A stretch of 64,000 nucleotides of DNA from Ruminococcus flavefaciens 007c (GCF_000571935.1 NZ_ATAX01000023.1:62001-126000), one strand, 5' to 3'; positions 33,614 through 43,354 are shown, numbered from the stretch's first letter. Translations and numbers: made by a program. Notes: generated by a model not told the origin, from the letters alone.

Positions 33614-34573
33614 ATGGCAGAAAATTTCAAGGTTTCGCTTCAGCGTGTCATCGACGAATTCAAACTTGAGGCGATATATGTTCACAAGGATCCTAACGAA
33701 CTGATGATAGATGAGAACGATGTAAATCGTCCGGGACTTCAGCTTATGGGCTTTTATGAGTATTTCAATCCCGAGCGTATCCAAATCATCGGAAAAATGG
33801 AATTTGCCTATCTTTCAACAATAGATGAAAAGACAAGAAGAGAGCGCCTTCAGCTTCTTTTTGCACAGAGGATACCTGCGCTCATAATCACACGTGAGCT
33901 TCCGTACTTTGCAGAGATGCTCGAGCTTGCAAAGGAGTACGAGGTACCGCTCCTCAGAAGCAAGGAGAGCACTTCAAACTTCATTGCGGGACTCATTGCT
34001 TTCCTTAACCTTACTCTCGCTCCCAGAATAACCCGTCACGGTGTTCTTATCGAGATATACGGTGAAGGTGTGTTCATTACTGGCGAAAGCGGCGTCGGAA
34101 AGAGCGAAACGGCCATTGAGCTTGTAAAGAGAGGTCACAGACTGGTAGCTGATGACGCTGTTGAGATCAGAAAGGTCTCGAATATAAGTCTTGTGGGTAG
34201 CTCTCCCGACAATATCCGTCACTTCCTTGAGCTCAGAGGTATCGGTATCATCAATGCAAGACGTCTTTTCGGTATCGGTGCTGTAAAGATGACTGAGAAG
34301 ATCGACCTTGTGGTAGAGCTTGAACAGTGGAACTCTGAGAAAGTTTACGACAGAATGGGCGTTGATACCGAATTTGTCAGCCTTCTCGGCGTAAAGATAC
34401 CTTCACTGACCATACCTGTTAAGCCGGGACGTAACCTTGCGGTTATCCTCGAGGTCGCAGCTATGAACAACAGACAGAAGAAGATGGGCTATAATGCTGC
34501 CCGCGAGCTTCTGAACAGACTCGGTATGGAGTCGGATCCGAAGGAAGTAGTCCGTGACTATGAAGCTTTCTGA
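33614..34573 (+). CDS. hprK: HPr kinase/phosphorylase
   Basis: The 319-residue protein controls carbon catabolite repression by phosphorylating HPr on Ser-46 and reversing it. It has the P-loop GESGVGKSETA near 155-165, the following LVADDAVEI, and the C-terminal signature LTIPVKPGRNLAVILEVAAMN. The order hprK-murB-rapZ-whiA-dnaE is a familiar clostridial cluster. GGAG precedes ATG 33614. Confidence 0.94.
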   Translation: MAENFKVSLQRVIDEFKLEAIYVHKDPNELMIDENDVNRPGLQLMGFYEYFNPERIQIIGKMEFAYLSTIDEKTRRERLQLLFAQRIPALIITRELPYFAEMLELAKEYEVPLLRSKESTSNFIAGLIAFLNLTLAPRITRHGVLIEIYGEGVFITGESGVGKSETAIELVKRGHRLVADDAVEIRKVSNISLVGSSPDNIRHFLELRGIGIINARRLFGIGAVKMTEKIDLVVELEQWNSEKVYDRMGVDTEFVSLLGVKIPSLTIPVKPGRNLAVILEVAAMNNRQKKMGYNAARELLNRLGMESDPKEVVRDYEAF

Positions 34574-34601
34574 TAATTTTTTTGTGGAGCAGGGGGAAAC
34601 T

Positions 34602-35507
34602 ATGCTTGATATAAGTGAGATCTCACAGCTTTGTGAAGAGCTTGGATGTAAAATAACACCTGAGTGTTCGCTGAGAGAATATATAACTTTTCGATTCGGA
34701 GGACCTTGCAGAGCGCTGATAAGTATAAATTCAGCTGAGTCTGCTGCCAAACTGATACGCTTTATGAGAGAAAAAGGCATAAAGTACGGCATCCTCGGAA
34801 GAGGCAGCAATGTTCTCGTACCGGATGAGGGCTTTGACGGAGTTATTCTCCTGTTTGGCAGCGATTTTGCAGGTATTCAAGTCAATGGCAGTACGATACG
34901 CTGTGATGCGGGAGCCCTTCTTGCTTCCGTTTGCGTCAGGGCACAGCAGCTTGGACTTACGGGTATGGAGAACCTTTTCGGTATCCCCGGTACTGTGGGA
35001 GGCGCACTGTATATGAATGCAGGTGCTTACGGCAGTGAAATGAAGGATGTGGTCGTTTCAGCCGAGTATATAGACAAGGACTGCAATATCCGTACCATAT
35101 CCGCAGAAGATATGGATCTTTCATATCGTCACAGCTTTTTCTCTGAAAGCGAAAATGTTATTACTTCCGTGACAGTTGAGCTTCAGAAGGGCAATGCAGA
35201 TGAGATAAAGGCTGCAATGACAGAGTGTATGACGAAGAGAAGTTCAAAGCAGCCTCTGGATTATCCCAGTGCGGGAAGCACCTTCAAGCGTCCCGAGGGA
35301 AGTTATGCTTCGCTTCTTATCGAGCAGTGCGGACTGAAGGGCATGACCTGCGGCGGTGCCATGGTAAGTGAGAAGCACAGCGGATTTGTTGTGAATAAAG
35401 GCTATGCGACCTGCGCAGATGTTCTTGAGCTCTGCGATAAGGTGAAAAGTATTGTAAAGGAAAAAACAGGCTACGTGCTGGAGCTCGAACCTGTTATCCT
35501 CGGATAA
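34602..35507 (+). CDS. murB: UDP-N-acetylenolpyruvoylglucosamine reductase
   Basis: The 301-residue flavoenzyme completes UDP-MurNAc synthesis. It has the FAD-binding GRGSNVLV, LFGIPGTVGGALYMNAGAYG, the catalytic serine in PSAGSTFKRPEG and the C-terminal Glu in LELEPVIL. I use ATG 34602 after AGGGGGA; an in-frame upstream ATG at 34554 overlaps hprK and lacks a site. Length is typical of the Firmicutes type. Confidence 0.93.
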   Translation: MLDISEISQLCEELGCKITPECSLREYITFRFGGPCRALISINSAESAAKLIRFMREKGIKYGILGRGSNVLVPDEGFDGVILLFGSDFAGIQVNGSTIRCDAGALLASVCVRAQQLGLTGMENLFGIPGTVGGALYMNAGAYGSEMKDVVVSAEYIDKDCNIRTISAEDMDLSYRHSFFSESENVITSVTVELQKGNADEIKAAMTECMTKRSSKQPLDYPSAGSTFKRPEGSYASLLIEQCGLKGMTCGGAMVSEKHSGFVVNKGYATCADVLELCDKVKSIVKEKTGYVLELEPVILG

Positions 35508-35531
35508 ATCTTTTGTCGTAAGGAGTTTTTT

Positions 35532-36404
35532 ATGCAGCTTTTGATAGTAACAGGTATGTCCGGATCGGGAAAGTCCAGCGTCATGGATGTTATGGAGGAT
35601 ATAGGCTTTTACTGCATTGATAATATACCTCCCAAGCTGATAACTCAGTTTGTTGATCTTTGCAGACAATCAGAATCTGAGATAAATAAGATCGCAGTCG
35701 CGGTAGACATCCGTACAGGTGATATGTTTACCGAGATATTCCGTTCATGGCAGGATCTAAAGCATTACAGTGATGTTGATGTCAAGGTGCTTTTTATCGA
35801 GGCGAATCACGACGTTCTTCTGAAGCGATATAAAGAGACAAGACGTAAGCATCCTCTTTCGGAAAAATTCAACGGCAACATTCACGAAGCTATTAACTAT
35901 GAGTGGGTACAGCTTTCCCAACTCAGAGAAATAGCCGATTACTACATAGAAACTTCTAATTTTACTGCTTCCCAGCTAAAGGAGCAGGTAAGGGAGCTCT
36001 TCCTTGAAAACAGCTCCGATTCCCTTATAATCAAGGTAATGTCCTTTGGCTTCAAGTACGGTGTATCAACCGAAGCCGACCTTGTCTTTGATGTAAGATG
36101 CCTGCCAAATCCCCACTATATAGACGAACTTAGGAACCACACAGGACTTGAAAGCTGCGTCAGAGACTATGTAATGAGTTTTGAACAGTCACAGGTCCTT
36201 TTTGAAAAAATGAAGGATCTTATCGATTATCTGATACCTCTTTATGTCCATGAGGGCAAGAGCCAGCTGGTGCTCTCCTTTGGCTGTACCGGCGGAAAGC
36301 ATCGCTCTATAACATTTGCCGAGCTTATGGCGGATCATCTGATCGAAAATGGTTACAAGGTACAGAAATACCACAGAGATATTACTAAGGATAAGAAATT
36401 CTGA
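35532..36404 (+). CDS. rapZ: RNase adapter/nucleotide-binding protein RapZ
   Basis: The 290-residue protein has an N-terminal Walker A (GMSGSGKSS at 8-16), Walker B-like VAVDIR, and the C-terminal RapZ signature FDVRCLPNPHYIDELRNHTG plus GCTGGKHRS. In E. coli it directs RNase E to a small RNA controlling GlmS. In Firmicutes (YvcJ) the role is less clear. AAGGAG precedes the ATG. Upstream of whiA as in most Firmicutes, but the usual gluconeogenesis factor gene between rapZ and whiA is absent here. Confidence 0.93.
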   Translation: MQLLIVTGMSGSGKSSVMDVMEDIGFYCIDNIPPKLITQFVDLCRQSESEINKIAVAVDIRTGDMFTEIFRSWQDLKHYSDVDVKVLFIEANHDVLLKRYKETRRKHPLSEKFNGNIHEAINYEWVQLSQLREIADYYIETSNFTASQLKEQVRELFLENSSDSLIIKVMSFGFKYGVSTEADLVFDVRCLPNPHYIDELRNHTGLESCVRDYVMSFEQSQVLFEKMKDLIDYLIPLYVHEGKSQLVLSFGCTGGKHRSITFAELMADHLIENGYKVQKYHRDITKDKKF

Positions 36405-36421
36405 GCAGGGAGTGATTTGCT

Positions 36422-37336
36422 ATATCCTTCTCAAATGATGTCAGAAAAGAAATATGTACTTCTGTCAACGATAAGGACAGAAGATTTGCCTGCCTTTATG
36501 GTATGATACTGTTCTGCAGAACGCTGTCGGAGGAGTATATATGCTTCCAGAGCGAAAGCAGAACTTCCGCAGAGCTTTTCCGTGAGCTCTTCAGTGCGGT
36601 CTTTAAAAAGGAGATCGCCGTCGGAGAGCATATACGCAAGAACGGTACAGTTCTTCATACCTGTGAGATCGAAGCCGAAACAGCTGAGGCTGTTTTTGTG
36701 AGATACAGGCTTTCCAAAGAAAATAGAGCCATTGATTCCGAGATTATTGCCACCAATAGTCTCGGAGTTTTTACAGCAGGAGTTTTTCTTGCCTGCGGAA
36801 GTGTAAACGATCCCGCCAAGGAGTATCATCTTGAATTTGCCTGTCCCGAGGAAGGGCTTGCGGTACAGCTTGCGACACTTCTGGGAGACATCGGCGTGAC
36901 CGCAAAAACTATGCTTCGCAGAGGTCAGCATATAGTTTATATCAAGGGCAGTGAATCGATTGAGGATACGCTGACCTTTATCGGTGCGCCGCAGTGTACC
37001 CTTGAACTAATAAATACCAAGATATACAAGGATATACGCAATAAGGCCAACAGGATAGCAAACTGCGACGCCGCAAATATAGACAAGGTAGTCAAGGCGG
37101 CTATGAAGCAGATAGAGGACATAAAGCTTATCGACAAGGTCATCGGCCTTGAAAATATTTCACAGGAGCTCAGAGAGGTGGCGCAGCTCAGGCTTGAAAA
37201 CATAGACATGAGCCTCCAGGAAATAGGAGAGGATCTCAGTGAGCCTATAAGCCGTTCGGGAGTAAATCACCGTTTCAAGAAGCTTGCAAAAATGGCTGAT
37301 GAGATACGCGGCGGAGGTGGAGCGAATGAGAAATGA
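36422..37336 (+). CDS. whiA: WhiA-family DNA-binding protein, apparent AUA start
   Basis: The 304-residue protein has an N-terminal LAGLIDADG-like domain and a C-terminal helix-turn-helix (SLQEIGEDLSEPISRSGVNHRFKKL). WhiA supports cell division in Firmicutes and sporulation in Streptomyces. The frame has TGA at 36413-36415, then TTT GCT ATA; there is no ATG, GTG or TTG in frame until ATG 36503. From ATA 36422 the protein reads x-SFSNDVRKEICTSV, which is the normal WhiA start (MSFSSxVKEEL). GGGAG lies 9 bases upstream. Starting at 36503 would delete 27 conserved residues. So translation most likely begins at AUA. Confidence 0.85.
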   Translation: MSFSNDVRKEICTSVNDKDRRFACLYGMILFCRTLSEEYICFQSESRTSAELFRELFSAVFKKEIAVGEHIRKNGTVLHTCEIEAETAEAVFVRYRLSKENRAIDSEIIATNSLGVFTAGVFLACGSVNDPAKEYHLEFACPEEGLAVQLATLLGDIGVTAKTMLRRGQHIVYIKGSESIEDTLTFIGAPQCTLELINTKIYKDIRNKANRIANCDAANIDKVVKAAMKQIEDIKLIDKVIGLENISQELREVAQLRLENIDMSLQEIGEDLSEPISRSGVNHRFKKLAKMADEIRGGGGANEK

Positions 37337-40300
37337 CGAGTTTGTTAATCTTCACGTTCACACCGAATACAGCCTTCTTGACGGTGCGTGCCGTATAAAG
37401 AAGCTGATTGAAAGGGTAAAGGAGCTCGGACAGACGGCAGTTGCCATAACAGATCACGGAAATATGTACGGCGCCGTAGAGTTCTGGAGTGCTGCAAGGG
37501 CAGAAGGCATAAAGCCTGTTATCGGCTGCGAGGTATACGTTGCAAGAAGAACAAGGCATGACCGTGAACCTAAGCTGGATTCTTCGCCTTATCACCTTAT
37601 ACTTCTCTGCGAGAACAATGAGGGATACAAGAATCTTGTAAAGCTTGTGTCTATTGCAAGTCTTGAAGGCTTTTACAACAGACCGAGAGTGGATCTGGAG
37701 CTGCTGAAGAAGTATCACAGCGGCCTTATATGTATGTCGGCCTGCCTTGCCGGAGAGATACCGAGACTGCTTGCTGACGGTCATTATGACGCTGCAAAGG
37801 AGACTGCTCTCAGATACCGTGATATATTCGGTGAAGGCAACTACTTTATAGAGATCCAGAATCACGGCATAAAGGAAGAGCTTAAAATACTGCCTCTTCT
37901 GTACAGGCTTTCTGCCGAAACGGGCATTGAGCTTGTAGCTACAAATGACTGCCATTATATAAATAGGAAGGATGCTCAGATGCAGAACATCCTTATTTGC
38001 ATACAAACGGGTAAAACCCTTGACGATCCCAATGCTCTGCGCTTTGAGACAGAGGAGTTCTTTGTTAAATCCGCAGAAGAAATGGCTGAACTCTTCAAAG
38101 GTCATGAAGAGGCGGTCACGAATACGGCAGCTATCGCAGAAAGATGCAACGTCGAGTTTGAATTCGGCAATATAAAGCTTCCTAAATTTACAGTGGATGG
38201 CATAACCGATAATAAGGAATATTTCAGAAAGCTCTGCCGTGAGGGTATGGCTGAGAGATACGGTGCCGAACCTCCCGAAAAAGTAAAGGCTCGCCTTGAA
38301 TACGAGCTGGATGTAATTATAAAAATGGGCTATACGGACTATTACCTTATTGTATGGGACTTTATACACTACGCAAGAGAGCATGGTATACCCGTAGGCC
38401 CCGGACGAGGTTCCGGTGCGGGAAGCCTTTGCGCGTACTGTATAGGTATCACAGGTATCGATCCTATAAAGTTCAATCTTCTTTTTGAACGCTTTCTAAA
38501 TCCGGAACGTGTCAGTATGCCTGATTTTGATATTGATTTCTGTATTGAAGGCAGACAGAGCGTAAAGGATTACGTTATAGAAAGATACGGCAAGGACTAT
38601 GTTTCGGAGATTATCGCCTTTGATACGCTGAAGGCAAGAGCGGCAGTCCGTGATGTCGGAAGAGTCCTGGGAATGTCATATCAGCTCTGTGATAAGGCTG
38701 CCAAGGAGATAGATACACGGATGACTCTCGATGAAGCCATGAAGGAGTCCGAAGAGCTTGAGTCCATGTATCATACAGACAGAGATGTCCGCAGACTTAT
38801 AGATATTGCAAGACAGCTTGAAGGTATGCCGCGTCATGCCTCCACTCATGCGGCAGGAGTTGTTATATCGGCGGTACCGCTCAGTGACCTTGTACCTCTT
38901 CAGAAGAACGATGAGACCGTAGTTACTCAGTACACAATGGGTGTTCTTGAATCACTGGGACTTCTGAAAATGGATTTCCTCGGCCTGAGAAACCTTACTA
39001 TAATAAGGGATACCGTAAACGAGATTAGACGCACTGAGCCAGATTTTGACATTGATTCTGTTCCTACAGACGATGCCGGTGTATATAAAATGATGACAGC
39101 CGGCGACACAGAGGGAATCTTTCAGTTTGAAAGCGAGGGTATGACAGCGCGTGTCATGGAGCTTGCACCCGAAAGACTGGAGGATCTTATAGTCATAATA
39201 TCTCTTTATCGTCCCGGACCTATGAAGTCAATACCTGTTTATATTGAAAACAAGAAGCATCCCGACAAGGTCACCTATAAGCATCCGCTCCTCAGGGAGA
39301 TACTTGAGGATACCTACGGATGTATGGTCTATCAGGAGCAGGTTATGGAGATCTGCCGCAAGCTTGCGGGATATTCTTACGGACACGCAGATATTGTACG
39401 CCGTGCCATGGCCAAGAAGAAGCATGATGTCATGATGAAGGAACGCGAGAGCTTCGTTAATGGTGCCTCTGAAAACGGTGTTTCGGAGGAAACTGCCAAT
39501 TCGATCTTTGACGAAATGGTCAGCTTTGCTTCATATGCCTTCAATAAATCCCACGCAGCCGCATATGCTTATCTTGCATACCAGACTGCATATCTGAAAT
39601 ACCACTACCGCGGTATATATATGTCCGCCCTCATGTCAAGCGTTATGGGAGTAAGCTCAAAGCTTGCGGAGTATATTAATTCATGCAGCGAAAACGATAT
39701 AGAGATACTCCGTCCCGACATAAACAGGAGCAATAAGGGATTTACCTATGCTGACGGGAAGATGTATTTCGGCCTTCTTGCTATAAAAAACGCTGGAAGC
39801 GGACTTGCGGACAGGATAATAGGCGAGCGTAATGAAAACGGCTCCTATAAGAGCCTTCAGGATTTCTGCGAGCGCGTTTCTGGAAGAGAACTCAACAAAA
39901 AAGCTCTGGAAAATCTCATAAAAGCGGGAGCCTTTGACGGCCTTGGACTTAACAGGAGACAAATGCTCGAGAGCTACGAAACTATCATGGAAATGACAGG
40001 AGCAGGCGCCAGAGGAGTTATTGAGGGACAGCTCAACTTCCTTGAAGGAACGGATACGACTGAAATGAATATACGTATCCCGTATAAGCAGGAATATGAT
40101 CATAAGACCATACTTGCACTTGAAAGAGACGCTACGGGTATGTACCTGAGCGGACACCCTCTATCTCCGTACAGCTGGCTGGCGGAAATAATGCACGCTC
40201 GAAGCATCGGCAGTATCGTTGAAGACAAGTATATAAAGGACGGAGTGTCGGTAAAGATCCTCTGCTCTGTGGAAAGTTCAAAGCTGCATATGACCAGAAA

Positions 40301-40730
40301 CGGCGATAAAATGTGCTTTGTGACCTTTACAGACCGCACAGGGGAGATAGAAGGAGTTGTGTTCCCTGATTTATTTATGCTGAACGGCTCAAAACTGACA
40401 GAAGACGCGATAGTTCTTGTAAGCGGCAGGATCTCCGTAAAGGATGACAGGATTACCGTTATCTGCGGCGCGATAACCGCAGAAAAAGAGTTTGACAGGC
40501 TTGTCTCGAATATGAAGCTCTGTATAAAGACAAGCTCGGCAGATGCAGCCCTGAAGCCAGAGCTTATACAGCTTTGCGGCAGATTCAGCGGTGATACTGC
40601 GGTCTGCTGCTATCTTACGGATATGAAAAAGACGGTTATACCCCGTAGCAAGCTTTCGCTGAAAATAACGGAGGAGTCCTTTGAAGCGCTGAAAAATATA
40701 TATGATACTTCGCAGATAGGGCTTATATAA
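37326..40730 (+). CDS. dnaE: DNA polymerase III alpha subunit (DnaE)
   Basis: The 1134-residue polymerase has an N-terminal PHP domain (NLHVHTEYSLLDGACRI, AITDHGNMYGAVEF), catalytic aspartates in PDFDIDF near 395, palm motifs (GPGRGSGAGSLCAY, FLGLRNLTIIRDT), a helix-hairpin-helix region and an OB-fold near 980-1050. Length fits the DnaE1 type. I use ATG 37326, preceded by GGAGGTGGAG and overlapping the whiA stop by 11 bases; an upstream in-frame ATG at 37284 is inside whiA without a site. Confidence 0.95.
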   Translation: MRNDEFVNLHVHTEYSLLDGACRIKKLIERVKELGQTAVAITDHGNMYGAVEFWSAARAEGIKPVIGCEVYVARRTRHDREPKLDSSPYHLILLCENNEGYKNLVKLVSIASLEGFYNRPRVDLELLKKYHSGLICMSACLAGEIPRLLADGHYDAAKETALRYRDIFGEGNYFIEIQNHGIKEELKILPLLYRLSAETGIELVATNDCHYINRKDAQMQNILICIQTGKTLDDPNALRFETEEFFVKSAEEMAELFKGHEEAVTNTAAIAERCNVEFEFGNIKLPKFTVDGITDNKEYFRKLCREGMAERYGAEPPEKVKARLEYELDVIIKMGYTDYYLIVWDFIHYAREHGIPVGPGRGSGAGSLCAYCIGITGIDPIKFNLLFERFLNPERVSMPDFDIDFCIEGRQSVKDYVIERYGKDYVSEIIAFDTLKARAAVRDVGRVLGMSYQLCDKAAKEIDTRMTLDEAMKESEELESMYHTDRDVRRLIDIARQLEGMPRHASTHAAGVVISAVPLSDLVPLQKNDETVVTQYTMGVLESLGLLKMDFLGLRNLTIIRDTVNEIRRTEPDFDIDSVPTDDAGVYKMMTAGDTEGIFQFESEGMTARVMELAPERLEDLIVIISLYRPGPMKSIPVYIENKKHPDKVTYKHPLLREILEDTYGCMVYQEQVMEICRKLAGYSYGHADIVRRAMAKKKHDVMMKERESFVNGASENGVSEETANSIFDEMVSFASYAFNKSHAAAYAYLAYQTAYLKYHYRGIYMSALMSSVMGVSSKLAEYINSCSENDIEILRPDINRSNKGFTYADGKMYFGLLAIKNAGSGLADRIIGERNENGSYKSLQDFCERVSGRELNKKALENLIKAGAFDGLGLNRRQMLESYETIMEMTGAGARGVIEGQLNFLEGTDTTEMNIRIPYKQEYDHKTILALERDATGMYLSGHPLSPYSWLAEIMHARSIGSIVEDKYIKDGVSVKILCSVESSKLHMTRNGDKMCFVTFTDRTGEIEGVVFPDLFMLNGSKLTEDAIVLVSGRISVKDDRITVICGAITAEKEFDRLVSNMKLCIKTSSADAALKPELIQLCGRFSGDTAVCCYLTDMKKTVIPRSKLSLKITEESFEALKNIYDTSQIGLI

Positions 40731-40780
40731 TTACTGACTTAAATATTTTTAACTTTCTGCGTGAAAAATTCGGAATATAC

Positions 40781-40809
40781 TTGACATTTTTCTGGCAAAG
40801 TAGTAAAAT
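40781..40809 (+). promoter_or_regulatory. promoter of pfkA
   Basis: TTGACA (40781-40786) and TAAAAT (40804-40809) are 17 bp apart. The leader contains a small hairpin, ACGCAG/CTGCGT at 40829-40845. Confidence 0.75.
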
Positions 40810-40883
40810 ATAAGAGTATGGAATTATGACGCAGAAAGCCTGCGTGTTAAACAATATATGCTTATGCAGAATGGAGAATATGT

Positions 40884-41846
40884 ATGATCAAGAAAATCGG
40901 TGTTTTAACAAGTGGTGGAGACGCACCCGGAATGAATGCCGCAGTCAGAGCAGTTGTAAGAGCTGCCCTCAGCAAAGGCATGGAAGTTTACGGTATCCGC
41001 AGAGGATATGTTGGCCTTTTAAACGGTGACATCATTAAGATGGACGAAAGAAGCGTTTCAGATATTATACACACAGGCGGTACAGTTCTTTATACTGCAA
41101 GATGTCCTGAATTCAGAACACAGGAAGGCGTTGCAAAGGGCAAGGCAAAGTGTGACGAACTCGGTATCGAAGGACTTGTAGTTATCGGCGGTGACGGTTC
41201 ATTCAGAGGCGCTGCAGACCTTTCTGCACAGGGAGTTCTCTGTATAGGCCTTCCCGGTACTATCGACAATGATATTGCCTGCACAGATTACACCATCGGT
41301 TTTGATACAGCTATGAATACAGCTATGGAGCTGGTAGACAAGCTTCGTGATACATCTCAGTCACATGACAGAATCTCCGTTGTTGAGGTAATGGGAAGAG
41401 GCGCAGGTCACATCGCTGTTAATACAGGTATTGCCTGCGGAGCTACTGACATTATCACAAAGGAAGTTCCTTATGATATAAATGCTATTGCAAATACAAT
41501 GCTTGCAAAGAAGGCAAAGGGCAAGCAGAACTTTGTAGTTATCGTAGCAGAGAGCGTCGGACATTCTCAGGAGATCGCAAATATGCTCCAGGAAAAGACA
41601 GGTATCGATGCAAGAGCTACTATTCTCGGTCACGTACAGAGAGGCGGTTCACCGACAGTAAGAGACCGTGTTGAGGCTACAAGAATGGGCTATTATGCAG
41701 TTGAGCTTCTTGAGCAGGGAATCGGCAATCGTGTTGTTGGTATCAAGGACAGCAAGATCGTTGATTACGATATTCAGGAAGCACTTGCCATGCACAAGGA
41801 GTATGACGAGAAGCTTCATCATATTGCTGAAGAGATCGCATTCTAA
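40884..41846 (+). CDS. pfkA: ATP-dependent 6-phosphofructokinase
   Basis: The 320-residue glycolytic enzyme has TSGGDAPGMNAAVR at the N-terminus, VIGGDGSFRGA (glycine typical of ATP rather than pyrophosphate use), the catalytic LPGTIDNDIACTDYTIGFDTA and VEVMGRGAGHIA. Length is that of bacterial PfkA. It follows dnaE as in many Clostridia, but no pyruvate kinase gene follows. GGAG lies 8 bases before the ATG. Confidence 0.95.
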   Translation: MIKKIGVLTSGGDAPGMNAAVRAVVRAALSKGMEVYGIRRGYVGLLNGDIIKMDERSVSDIIHTGGTVLYTARCPEFRTQEGVAKGKAKCDELGIEGLVVIGGDGSFRGAADLSAQGVLCIGLPGTIDNDIACTDYTIGFDTAMNTAMELVDKLRDTSQSHDRISVVEVMGRGAGHIAVNTGIACGATDIITKEVPYDINAIANTMLAKKAKGKQNFVVIVAESVGHSQEIANMLQEKTGIDARATILGHVQRGGSPTVRDRVEATRMGYYAVELLEQGIGNRVVGIKDSKIVDYDIQEALAMHKEYDEKLHHIAEEIAF

Positions 41847-41857
41847 AGAATATCATA

Positions 41858-41889
41858 TAAAAGCACCTGTTATAACAGGTGCTTTTTTT
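41858..41889. terminator. bidirectional terminator
   Basis: AAAAGCACCTGTTA and TAACAGGTGCTTTT form a long symmetric stem with T-runs on both strands, between convergent pfkA and the S1-domain gene. Confidence 0.88.
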
Positions 41890-42805
41890 ATCGGAAGTCG
41901 GAATAGATATTTTTTTCGGAAAGGGAAGTGGAGTACTCCCAACGGTCGATATGGGCGCTGTTTATGAAGTATTTTAAGGGAGTTTGCGGTGAACAGTCGC
42001 ATACATCCACTATTATCAGCTTTATCTTCATTTTATCGGGGATAATGGTTTTTATGTAGACGCTGACACTATCCCCCGGGACTATACCTTCACGCGGCTC
42101 TGCAAGACCTGCAAGATTTGGCGTAAGCTCGATGAAGATGCCGTATTCCTCCACGGAGCGGACTATCCCGGGAACAGTTTCACCGGGGCTGAATAATGCG
42201 GCATTTTCCGACCATGTGCCGAGAAGCTCTTTATGTGTGAGATATATCCTGCCGTTAACGTTTGCGTTTACTATAACTTTTATGAGCTGCCCGGTTTTAA
42301 AACGGTCGGAGGGATGGACTATACGTGAGACCGACATTGTGTCTATGGGCAGCAGGGAGGGAAGTCCGCATCCTATATCCACAAAGCTTCCGAATTTTTC
42401 ATGATGAGTAACTCTTGCTTCTATTATATCTCCCGCGGCAAGCGAAGATATGTATTCGGCTGCACATTCTTCCTGTGCAGCTTTTCTCGACAGCTCGGCT
42501 GTAAGCTCGTTATTCTCCGAAAGATACAGCTGTTTGACCTTAAAGCAAACAATTTTATTAACCCTCGAGATGAGAGCAATATCCCTTGTACTTCCTTCCT
42601 TAATACCTTCAGCACCGTCTATGCGTCTGATTATACCCTTTGCGCAGGGCAGGTCTACAATAAGGTCATGAGAATTTGTGCACATCAGGGCTCTTGCTTC
42701 AAGTATTATCCCTTTTTTAATAGCTTCGGTAAGTCCTTCGGGAGTGGCGGTAAGCCGTTTATTCTCTTCTGTATCAATGATGCAGCCTTCAGGTCTGTAT
42801 TGCAT
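41888..42805 (-). CDS. S1 RNA-binding domain protein
   Basis: The 305-residue protein has S1-type OB folds at about 125-200 (GDIIEARVTHHEKFGSFVDIGCGLPSLLP) and 210-275 (GETVPGIVRSVEEYGIFIELTPNLAGLAEP). A weaker, earlier repeat lies at about 30-110. This matches ribosomal-protein-S1-like proteins of Firmicutes, which lack the full six repeats of E. coli S1. I chose ATG 42805, 6 bases after GGAGGT. Its role is probably RNA binding in translation; no more can be said. Confidence 0.82.
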   Translation of the reverse strand: MQYRPEGCIIDTEENKRLTATPEGLTEAIKKGIILEARALMCTNSHDLIVDLPCAKGIIRRIDGAEGIKEGSTRDIALISRVNKIVCFKVKQLYLSENNELTAELSRKAAQEECAAEYISSLAAGDIIEARVTHHEKFGSFVDIGCGLPSLLPIDTMSVSRIVHPSDRFKTGQLIKVIVNANVNGRIYLTHKELLGTWSENAALFSPGETVPGIVRSVEEYGIFIELTPNLAGLAEPREGIVPGDSVSVYIKTIIPDKMKIKLIIVDVCDCSPQTPLKYFINSAHIDRWEYSTSLSEKNIYSDFR

Positions 42806-42871
42806 GTTTGTACCTCCGTTTTCGTTAAATACTCTTGTATTCAATCCTATTCAGATTTAACCGGAGATATG

Positions 42872-43228
42872 CTACTGCGCAAATCTTATATTAAGTCCGC
42901 CCATTCCGTTAAGAACGGCTATTACATTATCTACGGCAGCGCTGCCGCATATAATACAGGCTGAGGTCTTTCGGTTCCGTGCAGGCTCGGGGATAATGTC
43001 ACGCGATGCGGGGGACTCCATGACTGCGGTAAGGAAGTTGGTATGAGTATTGTAATAGGTGGGGATAATTGTGAACGAAGTCGCCCTTCCAAGGCGTTTT
43101 GCACGTTCTGAGATGGGATTATAGATCATTTTTGCGGAATAGACGTAATCCACACTTTCCTTTATACGCTTTATTGCGTATTCTGCAAGTTCGGGAGTTT
43201 CAAATTCGGCGGTCACTCTTGATAACAT
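42872..43228 (-). CDS. small protein of unknown function upstream of the S1-domain gene
   Basis: The 118-residue soluble protein has no signal or membrane segment. It begins MLSRVTAEFETPELAEYAIKR, suggesting a ferredoxin-like beta-alpha unit, and ends with SACIICGSAAVDNVIAVLNGMGGLNI, a Gly-rich, two-cysteine stretch. I do not recognise the family. AGAAAGG precedes ATG 43228. It is co-directional with the S1 gene, 66 bases apart. Codon use is like its neighbours. Confidence 0.6.
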   Translation of the reverse strand: MLSRVTAEFETPELAEYAIKRIKESVDYVYSAKMIYNPISERAKRLGRATSFTIIPTYYNTHTNFLTAVMESPASRDIIPEPARNRKTSACIICGSAAVDNVIAVLNGMGGLNIRFAQ

Positions 43229-43325
43229 ATATTTATCCTTTCTGTTTTTTTGTATGTGTTCAATATGTTTAATTGGCGGTTTTTATTATTTTTCACCAAA
43301 ATGAAAAAAATATACTTCTAAAATA

Positions 43326-43354
43326 TTGATTTGAGAGCCGATTTAGGGTATAAT
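43326..43354 (+). promoter_or_regulatory. promoter of the DUF951-prfA-ywlC-coaE operon
   Basis: TTGATT (43326-43331) and TATAAT (43349-43354) are 17 bp apart. Confidence 0.75.

Noticed and set aside
37275..38384. 369-codon open frame on the minus strand inside dnaE
   Set aside because: It lies fully antisense to the PHP and N-terminal part of dnaE with no promoter or ribosome site.
40826..40900. A short upstream frame in the pfkA leader
   Set aside because: It lacks a ribosome site and runs out of frame into pfkA; a small hairpin there may matter more.
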